Shown here in pieces: positions 25,910 to 34,317 of a stretch of DNA of 64,000 bases. Source of the DNA: an uncultured Prevotellaceae bacterium (GTDB taxonomy: Bacteria > Bacteroidota > Bacteroidia > Bacteroidales > Bacteroidaceae); NCBI GenBank assembly GCA_902785945.1, contig CADAAR010000013.1, positions 1 through 64,000 on the forward strand. The letters are read 5' to 3'. The notes under the pieces were generated by a model. That model was not told the DNA's origin. It did no database searches and was given only the letters and a program-made list of their open reading frames with translations. The position numbers and the translations under genes are program-made. How positions within the stretch are numbered: the first letter of the stretch is position 1; every line of letters begins with the position of its first letter.

Positions 25910-26844
25910 ATGAGGTAGAGGTCACTGATACTCATGTTGTTAATGACACGATGGATGGCTTCTGCAAAGGTGTCGGCCACAGAGAGCTGCTTCACCTTGG
26001 CACAGCGATTAGCATAGGGGATAGAGTCTGTGAAGACAATCTCCTCAAGAGCCGAAGCCTGTACACGTTCACTGGCAGGACCGCTCATCACACAGTGACT
26101 GGCGCAGGCACGTACGGTCTTCGCGCCTGCTGCTTTCATCAGGTCAGCAGCCTTAGTAATGGTACCTGCGGTGTCGACCATATCGTCGATAATCACTACA
26201 TTCTTACCATCTACCTCCCCGATAATCTGCATCGACTCCACCACATTGGCACGAGCACGTGTCTTGTTGCAGAGTACAAGCGGACATCCCAGGAACTTGG
26301 CATAGGTGTTGGCACGCTTGGAACCGCCTACATCGGGTGAGGCAATCACGAGATCCTCCAACTTCAGGCTCTGCAGATAGGGTAGAATGACGCTGGAGCC
26401 ATAAAGATGGTCAACAGGGACATTAAAGAAGCCCTGAATCTGGTCGGCATGCAGGTCCATGGTGATGACACGATTTACACCAGCCACACTGAGCAGGTCG
26501 GCCACCAGTTTAGCCCCGATGCTGACACGTGGTTTGTCCTTGCGGTCCTGACGGGCCCAGCCGAAGTAGGGGATAACTGCATTGATGGTTCTGGCTGAGG
26601 CTCTCTTGGCAGCATCGATCATCAGCAGCAGCTCCATCAGATTGTCGCTGTTGGGGAATGTGCTCTGTACCAGGAAGATGTCGCGGCCACGGATGCTCTC
26701 CTCGTAACTGACGGCAAACTCGCCATCAGAGAACTTGGTGATTTGCAGTTGTCCTAAAGGGCATCCCAGACTTTGGCAGATCTTTTCTGCGAGGTACCTC
26801 GTGGCGGTACCCGAAAAAACCATGTAAGAGTTCGTTGTGCTCAT
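25906..26844 (-). CDS. prs: Ribose-phosphate pyrophosphokinase
   Basis: 312 residues, normal length. Makes PRPP from ribose-5-phosphate and ATP for purine, pyrimidine, His and Trp synthesis. Seen are the flexible-loop and ATP-site motifs (KFSDGEFAV, YFGWARQDRK), MDLHADQIQGFF and the PRPP loop VVIIDDMVDTAGTI. Cytoplasmic hexamer in the family. It follows the ThiE-like gene by 20 bases and overlaps the lipoprotein start. Confidence 0.96.
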   Translation of the reverse strand: MSTTNSYMVFSGTATRYLAEKICQSLGCPLGQLQITKFSDGEFAVSYEESIRGRDIFLVQSTFPNSDNLMELLLMIDAAKRASARTINAVIPYFGWARQDRKDKPRVSIGAKLVADLLSVAGVNRVITMDLHADQIQGFFNVPVDHLYGSSVILPYLQSLKLEDLVIASPDVGGSKRANTYAKFLGCPLVLCNKTRARANVVESMQIIGEVDGKNVVIIDDMVDTAGTITKAADLMKAAGAKTVRACASHCVMSGPASERVQASALEEIVFTDSIPYANRCAKVKQLSVADTFAEAIHRVINNMSISDLYLI

Positions 26845-26864
26845 TTTTCTGATTATATGTTTTA

Positions 26865-27473
26865 TTAGTCTATCGCTTTCTTTAATCGCTCGAAGTGCAG
26901 CAGCAACTCCTTGTAATCGAGTTCGTTGTGGATGTCAAAACGGTTCCAGAGATCACCACAGATGACGACACCGCCAAATCCTAGATCGCGTACCACCTTA
27001 ATGGTGTCAAGGTTCATACCACCAAGGGCGTAAACCTTCTTGTCAATCAATCCCTGACGCGAGGCATCCTTCAGTTCTTCCATTGTGAAACCGGATTTCT
27101 CCTCCTTGATGGTCTGACTGTCGAAGACGGGGTGCAGGAATACGTAGTTGCATTGCTTCTTGGCATCCTTGAGCTCTGATATCGCGTGGCAGGTACGACT
27201 GATGTTGCCTTTGTAGCCCATAGGTGGCTCTGTAAAGGCATCGTCGATGTGAATGCCACGCAAACGGTATTCTTCTTTCAGATAGAAATGATTGTGGACA
27301 GTCGTCTTGCTGGCAATGTCTTCGCCCAAGAGGGTCAGCAATCGCTCTGAGTACATCGGAGAGGAGCCTGGCTTGTGTAGGTGCAGGTTGTCCATTCCCT
27401 CCTCAAAGAGATTGGTAAGAATCTTGTCTTCCTCCACGAAAAACGTGGGTCTTGTCATTACAATTAACTTCAT
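26865..27473 (-). CDS. Thiamine phosphate synthase / TenI family protein
   Basis: 202 residues with a TIM-barrel layout like ThiE/TenI: an N-terminal strand LIVMTRP, then LHLHKPG, VHNHFYLKEEY, a short GIHIDD strand, VFLHPVFDS and the C-terminal phosphate-site strands VYALGGMN and GFGGVVICGDLW. ThiE joins the pyrimidine and thiazole halves of thiamine; TenI relatives aromatise the thiazole. Other thi genes are absent nearby, so the function may be a side branch. First gene of an apparent operon with prs. Confidence 0.75.
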   Translation of the reverse strand: MKLIVMTRPTFFVEEDKILTNLFEEGMDNLHLHKPGSSPMYSERLLTLLGEDIASKTTVHNHFYLKEEYRLRGIHIDDAFTEPPMGYKGNISRTCHAISELKDAKKQCNYVFLHPVFDSQTIKEEKSGFTMEELKDASRQGLIDKKVYALGGMNLDTIKVVRDLGFGGVVICGDLWNRFDIHNELDYKELLLHFERLKKAID

Positions 27474-27501
27474 TTCTTCAGTCTCGACTCTTTCTCATGT
27501 G

Positions 27502-27591
27502 CAAAATTACACCAAAATTCCGATATTCAGCCCTCTTTCGCGAAAAATTTATCTTTTATGGGCCATCTTTCAGAAAAAAAGCGTAATTTTG
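27502..27591. promoter_or_regulatory. Divergent promoters for the ThiE-like and fabD genes
   Basis: Minus-strand TAATTTTG (27502-27509) and plus-strand TAATTTTG (27584-27591). The fabD leader is about 57 nt. Confidence 0.7.
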
Positions 27592-27654
27592 CACCTCGAA
27601 AGGATGGAAAAGTGATTAATGAATAGTATCAATAATAAATAAGGTAAAAAGAAA

Positions 27655-28545
27655 ATGAAAGCATTTGTTTTTCCCGGACAGGGAGCTCAGTTTGTAGGTA
27701 TGGGTAAGGATTTGTATGACAACAACACACTTGCAAAGGAACTTTTTGAGAAGGCCAATGATATTCTTGGCTACCGTATCACTGATATTATGTTTGAGGG
27801 TACCGACGAGGAACTGAAGCAGACAAAGGTCACTCAGCCTGCTGTTTTCCTTCATAGTGTGATTTCAGCCCTCTGCATGGGTGATGCCTTTGAACCAAAG
27901 ATGGTGGCTGGTCATTCTCTTGGTGAGTTCTCGGCCTTGACAGCTGCTGGTGCCCTTAGCTTCGAGGATGGTCTGAAACTGGTCTATGCCCGTGCGATGG
28001 CCATGCAGAAAGCCTGTGAGGCTCAGCCTTCTACGATGGCAGCTATCATTGCTCTGCCTTTCGAGAAGATCGAGGAGATCTGTGCAGAGGTGAGCAAGCA
28101 GGGTAAGGGTGTTGTGGTGCCTGCTAACTATAACTGTCCTGGACAGCTGGTCATCTCTGGTAATATCGAGGCTATCAACGAGGCATGCGAGCAACTGAAG
28201 GCTGCTGGTGCCAAGCGCGCTCTGCCCTTGAAGGTGGGTGGCGCTTTCCATTCTCCCCTGATGCAGCCCGCTAAGGATGAGCTTCAGGCTGCTATCGAGA
28301 AGACGGAGATCAAGGCCCCGAAGTGTCCTGTCTATCAGAATGTTGACGGTAAGCCTCACACTGATCCTGCAGAGATCAAGGCTAACCTGATTGCTCAGCT
28401 CACCAGCTCAGTTCGTTGGGCTCAGAGTGTAGAGAATATGATTGCCGATGGTGCTGACGACTTTACGGAGTGCGGCCCAGGTAAGGCTTTGCAAGGTATG
28501 ATAGCCAAAATCAATAATGAGGTTGCTGCTCATGGCATCGAATAA
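27655..28545 (+). CDS. fabD: Malonyl-CoA:ACP transacylase
   Basis: 296 residues. Loads malonyl groups onto acyl carrier protein to start fatty-acid elongation. The N-terminal FPGQGAQFVGMGKDLY, nucleophile motif GHSLGEFSAL (Ser near residue 90), and catalytic His in GGAFHSPLM (near 200) are all present. No other fab gene is adjacent. Its stop lies 14 bases inside the amylase gene, so the two are translationally linked though metabolically unrelated. Confidence 0.95.
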   Translation: MKAFVFPGQGAQFVGMGKDLYDNNTLAKELFEKANDILGYRITDIMFEGTDEELKQTKVTQPAVFLHSVISALCMGDAFEPKMVAGHSLGEFSALTAAGALSFEDGLKLVYARAMAMQKACEAQPSTMAAIIALPFEKIEEICAEVSKQGKGVVVPANYNCPGQLVISGNIEAINEACEQLKAAGAKRALPLKVGGAFHSPLMQPAKDELQAAIEKTEIKAPKCPVYQNVDGKPHTDPAEIKANLIAQLTSSVRWAQSVENMIADGADDFTECGPGKALQGMIAKINNEVAAHGIE

Positions 28546-30187
28546 GATTGTTATCTATCAGATTTTCACCCGTCTCTATGGCAACCGTAATACCACTCGT
28601 CAAGAGGGTGGAACGATACAAGAGAACGGCTGCGGAAAGATGAACGACTTCACGCCCACGACCCTGAAAAACATCAGGGACATGGGCGTGAGCCATATTT
28701 GGTATACGGGTATCATCCGTCATGCCACTCAAACCGACTATACAGCCTACGGTATTCCTAAGAATCATCCTGCTATCGTCAAAGGTCAGGCAGGTTCTCC
28801 CTATGCCATCACAGACTATTATGATATAGACCCCGATCTGGCTACGGATGTCAATCATCGTATGCAGGAGTTTGAACAACTGATTGAGCGTACGCACAAG
28901 GCAGGCATGAAGGTCATCATCGACTTCGTGCCTAACCATGTGGCGCGTCAGTATCATAGCATCTGTAAGCCTGAGGGTGTGAAGGATTTAGGCGAGGAGG
29001 ATAATCCGCAGTTTGGCTTTGACCCTCAGAACAATTTCTATTATTGTCCGGGTCAGCGTTTCACGCCTTATTTCGATCTCTATCATGGTGAGAACGAACC
29101 CTATATTGAGGAGCCTGCCAAGGCTACGGGTAATGACTGTTTCCACAATGCACCAGGCAGTAATGATTGGTATGAGACGGTGAAGCTGAACTATGGCCTT
29201 GACTACTATGCAGGTCGTATTGGCTATTTCAACCCCATTCCCAATACCTGGAGCAAGATGACTGATATACTGCTCTTCTGGGCCAGGAAGGGTGTCGACG
29301 GTTTCCGTTGTGATATGGCAGAGATGGTGCCTGCAGCCTTCTGGCAGTGGGCAACGGATAAGGTGAAGTTCGCTTATCCGCAGATCCTGTTCATTGGCGA
29401 GGTCTATAATCCTGCTGAATATCGCAACTATCTGGCAGCAGGTTTCGATTATCTCTATGATAAGGTCGGCATGTACGACACACTGCGCGAGGTGATGCGT
29501 GGCAATCTGTCAACATCAGCCATCACTGGTGCCTGGCAGGCTACCGATGATATCCGCAGCCATATGCTTTACTTCCTCGAGAACCACGATGAACAGCGTA
29601 TTGCCAGCAATTTCTTTGCAGGCGATGCCCAGAAGGGTGTGCCCGCATTGGTGGTGTCGGCCCTTCTCCAGCAGAATCCGCTGATGATTTACTTCGGACA
29701 GGAGTATGGTGAGCGAGGTATGGATAAGGAGGGCTTCAGTGGTAATGATGGTCGGACAACCATCTTCGATTATTGGAGTGTGGATACCATCGTACGTGCT
29801 GCCCAGCGGAAGTTGACTGCCCAAGAGAAACAGTTGAAAGCCCTTTATGATAAAATCATCAACATCGCTACGACGGAGAAAGCCGCTATTAATGGTGCCT
29901 CCTTCGATCTGATGTATGTCAATGGGCGGTATAACCATGAATATGCCTTTATTCGTAAGGCTGGCGCAGAGGTATTGCTGGTAGTTGCCAACTTTGCTGA
30001 TGCCGCTCAGGCCCTTGGCATTACGATTCCTGGTCATGCGTTCGATTTCCTCAATATGAAGGAGAAGAATGCTCAGGCTACGGATCTGATTACTGGCGAG
30101 AAACAGAAGCTTTCCCTGAAGCGCGACGAGGCTGTCGTTGTGAATGTGCAGGCTAATAGTGCTGTTGTATTGAAGTTTAAAGCATAA
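28532..30187 (+). CDS. Cytoplasmic alpha-amylase, GH13 family
   Basis: 551 residues from ATG 28532, which overlaps fabD by 14 bases; an upstream ATG at 28517 is also in frame. A GH13 barrel: region I FVPNHV, nucleophile Asp in GFRCDMAE, acid/base Glu in FIGEVYNP, and FLENHDEQR. No signal peptide, so it should act on intracellular glucans. Together with GT3 synthase and GlgP 3 kb upstream it points to glycogen metabolism. It may be a debranching or maltodextrin enzyme rather than a true amylase. Confidence 0.88.
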   Translation: MASNKIVIYQIFTRLYGNRNTTRQEGGTIQENGCGKMNDFTPTTLKNIRDMGVSHIWYTGIIRHATQTDYTAYGIPKNHPAIVKGQAGSPYAITDYYDIDPDLATDVNHRMQEFEQLIERTHKAGMKVIIDFVPNHVARQYHSICKPEGVKDLGEEDNPQFGFDPQNNFYYCPGQRFTPYFDLYHGENEPYIEEPAKATGNDCFHNAPGSNDWYETVKLNYGLDYYAGRIGYFNPIPNTWSKMTDILLFWARKGVDGFRCDMAEMVPAAFWQWATDKVKFAYPQILFIGEVYNPAEYRNYLAAGFDYLYDKVGMYDTLREVMRGNLSTSAITGAWQATDDIRSHMLYFLENHDEQRIASNFFAGDAQKGVPALVVSALLQQNPLMIYFGQEYGERGMDKEGFSGNDGRTTIFDYWSVDTIVRAAQRKLTAQEKQLKALYDKIINIATTEKAAINGASFDLMYVNGRYNHEYAFIRKAGAEVLLVVANFADAAQALGITIPGHAFDFLNMKEKNAQATDLITGEKQKLSLKRDEAVVVNVQANSAVVLKFKA

Positions 30188-30191
30188 GTAT

Positions 30192-30653
30192 ATGGCCCCG
30201 ATTCTTAATGACCACAATAAGGAAGAGTTCCCGCCAGCGCATACGGCAGAGCATCTTTTAAATCAGACCATGATCCGATTGTTTGGCTGCGAGCGGTCTC
30301 ATAATGCTCATATTGAACGGAAGAAGAGCAAGATGAGCTTTTATCTTGACCATAAGCCCACACGTCAGGAAGAGAAGGAAATCGAGAGTCGGATGAATGA
30401 GTTGATCGACGAGGATCTGCCTGTGACCTTTGAGTTTGTCACGCGTGATAATCTCCCTGATGGGGTCTCAGCAGACCGTTTGCCAGAAGATGCCTCCGAC
30501 ACCATCCGACTGGTCCGTATTGGCGATTACGATGTCTGTCCTTGTATTGGTAAGCATGTTCGCAGTACCTCTCAGATAGGACGTTTCGAAATGCTAGGCA
30601 CCAACTGGGATGAGCAGGAACGCTCCTTCCGCGTCAGATTTAAGATCGTATAA
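30192..30653 (+). CDS. AlaX-like tRNA-editing domain protein, 153 aa
   Basis: H17-x3-H21 (HTAEH) and C118-x3-H122 (CIGKH) form the zinc site of the AlaRS/ThrRS editing domain. Between them lies the usual linker with SADRLP. Freestanding members (AlaX) deacylate mischarged tRNA, mostly Ser- or Gly-tRNA-Ala. It lacks the N-terminal glycine-rich domain of long AlaX forms. Only four bases separate it from the amylase gene; last gene of the fabD operon. Specificity cannot be read from sequence. Confidence 0.75.
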   Translation: MAPILNDHNKEEFPPAHTAEHLLNQTMIRLFGCERSHNAHIERKKSKMSFYLDHKPTRQEEKEIESRMNELIDEDLPVTFEFVTRDNLPDGVSADRLPEDASDTIRLVRIGDYDVCPCIGKHVRSTSQIGRFEMLGTNWDEQERSFRVRFKIV

Positions 30654-30658
30654 AAAAG

Positions 30659-30690
30659 AGATGTCCGACCTTCAAGGCCGGACATCTTTA
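30659..30690. terminator. Terminator after the fabD operon
   Basis: AGATGTCCG (30659-30667) and CGGACATCT (30679-30687) flanked by A-run and T-rich sequence; usable from both sides, since the EEP gene ends at 30688. Confidence 0.88.
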
Positions 30691-31755
30691 TTTTTCTTTG
30701 AGTGCTATCTTCATAAACACGGGATAGTGGTCGGAGTAGCTGAGCTCTTTCATGTAATAGGAGATACACTCGTAGTTCTTATCGTGGAAGATATAGTCGA
30801 TTCTCAAGGGCGTCTTGCCACGAAGGGTATGCATCCATCCGCTTCCGCCTTCCTTGAAACCATCCGACAACTCACCCTTCAAGGTGTTGTATACGTAAGA
30901 GTAGGGCACATCCACGCAGTCGCCAGCTAAGATAACGGGATATTTGCAATCGCGCACATGCATGGCGAGGATATTGGCCTGTCCGGCTCGCTTGATCATA
31001 CCCACAGTGTAGCTACCATAGATAGCCTCCAGCAGACGATTGCCCTGTACGTTATAGCCGTCTTCCTCCATTTTGTTGGCACGATAATACACGTGGTGGG
31101 CACCAGCCGTTTCCAGATGTACATTATAGACACGGAATATTTGTCCGTTCACATCGATGTCTACCCACATCGCACTGTTGGCGCTGGCAGGGAATTCAAT
31201 AGGCGCACTGTCCTTGATGGGATAGCGGCTATAGATGGCATAGTGGCCGTTAAGGCCATATTTCATATAAGGGAAATATTCCTTATAACTTTCAGAGTTG
31301 TTCTTGTCGCCACTGTGGTCGTTATACTCCTGAATGCAGAAAACATCCACCTTCTGCTTCTTCATTTCTGCGAGCACATCCTGGGCGATGAAGCCTGATG
31401 CCTCGTGGCCAAAGCCTGCTACGTTATAGGTGGCAATCTTCAGTCCTGCCTGCTTGTCAGCTGTTTCATCAGGGCTTCCAAACTGATAGAGTGTTCCGAT
31501 ATAGGGAATGCAGCAGAGCAGCGTGATAAATGGCATCAGAGCCCAGTGCCAGCGCCTCATGATGAGCCAGTAGATCAGCAGGATCACATTACCCGCTATC
31601 AACAGGGGGAGCACATACACGAGCAGGGCGCGAGCCATGTTGCCTGAAGGGTTGGTTTCGCCTCCGTAAAGGCCTACGAGTGTGAAAATCATCATCAGCA
31701 ATGTGATGATGAGTATCATAAATGAGAAATACTTCTGAACTGCAAGTTTACCCAT
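30688..31755 (-). CDS. Membrane-anchored endonuclease/exonuclease/phosphatase-family protein
   Basis: 355 residues: three hydrophobic segments (about 10-30, 42-65, 70-90) and an EEP domain (105-352). Metal and catalytic motifs: TYNVAGF (N111), CIQEY (E143), YNVHLE (H213), RIDYIFHD (D320), SDHYPV (D342, H343). The G-D-x-N block is GDCVDVP, with Val281 where the family has a catalytic Asn. EEP proteins of this type include sphingomyelinase-like and nuclease-like enzymes; substrate unknown. Gap of 34 bases after the histidine kinase, so possibly co-transcribed. Confidence 0.85.
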   Translation of the reverse strand: MGKLAVQKYFSFMILIITLLMMIFTLVGLYGGETNPSGNMARALLVYVLPLLIAGNVILLIYWLIMRRWHWALMPFITLLCCIPYIGTLYQFGSPDETADKQAGLKIATYNVAGFGHEASGFIAQDVLAEMKKQKVDVFCIQEYNDHSGDKNNSESYKEYFPYMKYGLNGHYAIYSRYPIKDSAPIEFPASANSAMWVDIDVNGQIFRVYNVHLETAGAHHVYYRANKMEEDGYNVQGNRLLEAIYGSYTVGMIKRAGQANILAMHVRDCKYPVILAGDCVDVPYSYVYNTLKGELSDGFKEGGSGWMHTLRGKTPLRIDYIFHDKNYECISYYMKELSYSDHYPVFMKIALKEK

Positions 31756-31789
31756 ATAGTGTCTTTGAAATGATTGATTCTAATAGTTA

Positions 31790-33046
31790 TTATTCTTCAT
31801 CAAGGTACTTCTTGACCATCTCCACGAGATTCTCCACTCTGAAGGGCTTGGCCATAAACTCGTCGCAACCAGCCATCTTTGCCTCGCGGATATTCTCCTC
31901 AAAGGCATAGGCACTCAGGGCGACGACGGGGGTTTCTTGATTGATCTCCTTAATGATACGTGTGGCGTCGAGACCGTTCATCTCTGGCATACGGATATCC
32001 ATGAGAATCAGGTCGGGATGCTCGTCCTCATTCAGGTTGACAGCCTCGATACCGTTATGGGCACGCAGCAGACGGTAACGCTTCTGGAGCACGATCTTCA
32101 CCAGCTCGTAGTTACTGTCTTCATCCTCAGCCACGAGAATTGTCTTCTGATTCATATCGTCAGGACGGGCACTCACACGGATGGTGCGCACATTGGTTGT
32201 GGTGGTCGTACGCTCTTTATTGATACCGCCTACGGTTCCCTGGAAGGGGAGCTTGAAGGTAAAGGTAGATCCGACATTAACGGTAGAGTCTACGCGGATG
32301 GTTCCGCCCATCTTCTCAACGATAATCTTACAGAGTGCCAGACCGAGGCCATAGCCCTTCTGCTGTTCCGCATCTTGCGAAGCGTAGGTGTTGAAGATGT
32401 TGTCGATGAATTCCGGTTCTATGCCTGAGCCCGTGTCTTTCACGAAGAATTCAATATCTGACATCTCGTTTATAACGCGGAAGCCATAGGTGATGCTACC
32501 CATTGCGGTATGCTTCAGGGCGTTGCTGATGAGATTGGAGAATACCTGTATCAGACGATTGGCATCTGTGTTCATCGTAGCAGTCATCAGGGGCTTCTCG
32601 AACTCCAGTTTTACTGACTCTGGGCAACGGAATTTAAACAGCTGTTTGATATTCTCACACAACTGATTGATGTCGGTCATTTCTTTCTTCAACTGTATCT
32701 CGCCCGATTCAACTCTGGAGAGGTCGAGGATTTCGTTAATCAGACTCGACAGACGCTGGTTGTTACTTTCAACAATCTGATAGTACTTCATGCGATCTTC
32801 CTCGGAGTCGGTCTCAACGATGATGCGCGTAAAACCCTCAATAGCGTTCAGGGGGGTACGGATTTCATGGGACATGTTGGCCAGGAAAAGAGATTTCATC
32901 TGACTGGCTTTTTCAGCCGTCAGAGCCTTCTCCTCGTATTCCTTCAGCTTTCTGTTAGCTATCTCCAGTTGCTCTGTCAAGAGGTTTAATTTCCGGGTAG
33001 CGTCAGCAAGTTTCTGTAATAGAATGTCCTTTTCGTTTTGTCCCAT
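31790..33046 (-). CDS. Soluble hybrid histidine kinase/response regulator, 418 aa
   Basis: N-terminal coiled coil (residues 1-48, heptad Leu), HisKA with MSHEIRTPLN (phospho-His60), HATPase (N-box NLISNALKH, G1 DTGSGIE, G2 GYGLGLALCK) and a C-terminal receiver (about 302-418; ILVAEDEDSN, phospho-Asp350 in LILMDIRMPEMNG). No periplasmic or membrane sensor is present, so input must come through the coiled coil or a partner. No output DNA-binding domain. Minus-strand promoter TATCTTTG at 33071-33078. Confidence 0.92.
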   Translation of the reverse strand: MGQNEKDILLQKLADATRKLNLLTEQLEIANRKLKEYEEKALTAEKASQMKSLFLANMSHEIRTPLNAIEGFTRIIVETDSEEDRMKYYQIVESNNQRLSSLINEILDLSRVESGEIQLKKEMTDINQLCENIKQLFKFRCPESVKLEFEKPLMTATMNTDANRLIQVFSNLISNALKHTAMGSITYGFRVINEMSDIEFFVKDTGSGIEPEFIDNIFNTYASQDAEQQKGYGLGLALCKIIVEKMGGTIRVDSTVNVGSTFTFKLPFQGTVGGINKERTTTTTNVRTIRVSARPDDMNQKTILVAEDEDSNYELVKIVLQKRYRLLRAHNGIEAVNLNEDEHPDLILMDIRMPEMNGLDATRIIKEINQETPVVALSAYAFEENIREAKMAGCDEFMAKPFRVENLVEMVKKYLDEE

Positions 33047-33118
33047 TCCCTTTTAAACACTATTTGGGTACAAAGATAGCTATTATTTTCCAAACAAACA
33101 AGTAAAATGTCGAAAAAT

Positions 33119-34300
33119 TTAGCTTCTTTTAGCTTTTTCCCAAGCACCACTGTTGGAGTGGCTTCTGAGATAAGCCATTCCCTGAAATACGTTCAGGTTC
33201 ATAAACAGGAAATAATAGGCGGTATAAAGCAGTTTGTTGCGATGTCCGCACTTGCTGAGTGCCCATCCCAGCAGAGCAGCCAGATAAAAGGCGGCTTGGA
33301 GTGCCAGCAGGATGGTATAGACAAGGCCTGCGCCCATCCATACAAGCAGGATGTTGACGATGGCCAGAATGACCAGTGCGATAGGGGTAATGCTCCAACG
33401 GAGCACGCGATGGCTGATGTATTGGAAGGCCACCAATGGCTGACGCAGCGGGTTGAGCATCTTTCTCAGCCACCAGATACTCTGCAGACCACCAGCTGCA
33501 ATACGACGTTTACGTTTCGACTCTTCAGCAATGTTGGCAGAGCCGTATTCGAGTGCATAGGCCTCAGGGGCGTAGGCGATACGATGACCTTCATCAACGA
33601 TGAGCATCGACATCATGAAGTCATCCAGAAGGGCATTGTCAGGCACCTCACGACAGAGTTCCGGACGGATGGCGTATAGCTCGCCAGCAGCGCCCATGGC
33701 CGAATAGAGCTCGCTGTCCCATTTCTTCAGCGTACTCTCATAGCGCCAGTAAAGGCCTTCGCCTTCTGCTGCCATCTCTCCGTTTCTCGAGGCGACACGC
33801 TTCTCACCACTCACGCAGCCAACGCTTTTGTCCATAAACAGTCTGGCTATCTCGCGCAGCGCACCACTGTTAATCATCGTGTTGGCATCGGTAAAAGCCA
33901 CAATCTCTGTCTTTACCTCACTGAGACCGTGCTTCAGGGCGGCTGTCTTGCCCTTACGCTCAGGACTGAACACCAGGTCTACCTCAGGATAGGCCTTCAG
34001 CAGCTCGTTGGTGTTGTCTGTCGTACCATCGGTAACCCACATCACCCTGAACTTATCCTTTGGATAGTCCAGGGCGCGGGTGTTTTGCATCTTCTCTGCC
34101 ACGATATCCTGTTCGTTATAGGCACAGATCATGAGTGTCATTGTGGGCAACTCGTCGTCTGTGGGCAAGGCTGTTGTCTGAGGCTTTCCTTTCACCAGTC
34201 TTTTCAGACGGATGATCAGGTAAAGCAGCATACCGTATCCCAGATAGGTGTAGAACACGATAAACAGGCAAAGCCAGAACAGAATTTTCAGCGTCAGCAT
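33119..34300 (-). CDS. Membrane glycosyltransferase, GT2 family, 393 aa
   Basis: One N-terminal membrane segment (residues 3-30), a GT2 domain (50-290) with the donor-binding ICAYNEQD, WVTDGTTDNT and FTDANT, then acceptor-site acidic DDFMM and KRKRRIAAGGLQSIWW (the Q/R-x-x-W region), and three further membrane helices (300-385). Same architecture as processive or exported-glycan synthases (cellulose-synthase-like). Product unknown, probably surface polysaccharide. It follows rng by 17 bases on the same strand. Confidence 0.88.
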   Translation of the reverse strand: MLTLKILFWLCLFIVFYTYLGYGMLLYLIIRLKRLVKGKPQTTALPTDDELPTMTLMICAYNEQDIVAEKMQNTRALDYPKDKFRVMWVTDGTTDNTNELLKAYPEVDLVFSPERKGKTAALKHGLSEVKTEIVAFTDANTMINSGALREIARLFMDKSVGCVSGEKRVASRNGEMAAEGEGLYWRYESTLKKWDSELYSAMGAAGELYAIRPELCREVPDNALLDDFMMSMLIVDEGHRIAYAPEAYALEYGSANIAEESKRKRRIAAGGLQSIWWLRKMLNPLRQPLVAFQYISHRVLRWSITPIALVILAIVNILLVWMGAGLVYTILLALQAAFYLAALLGWALSKCGHRNKLLYTAYYFLFMNLNVFQGMAYLRSHSNSGAWEKAKRS

Positions 34301-34317
34301 AGATGATAGTGTAATTA

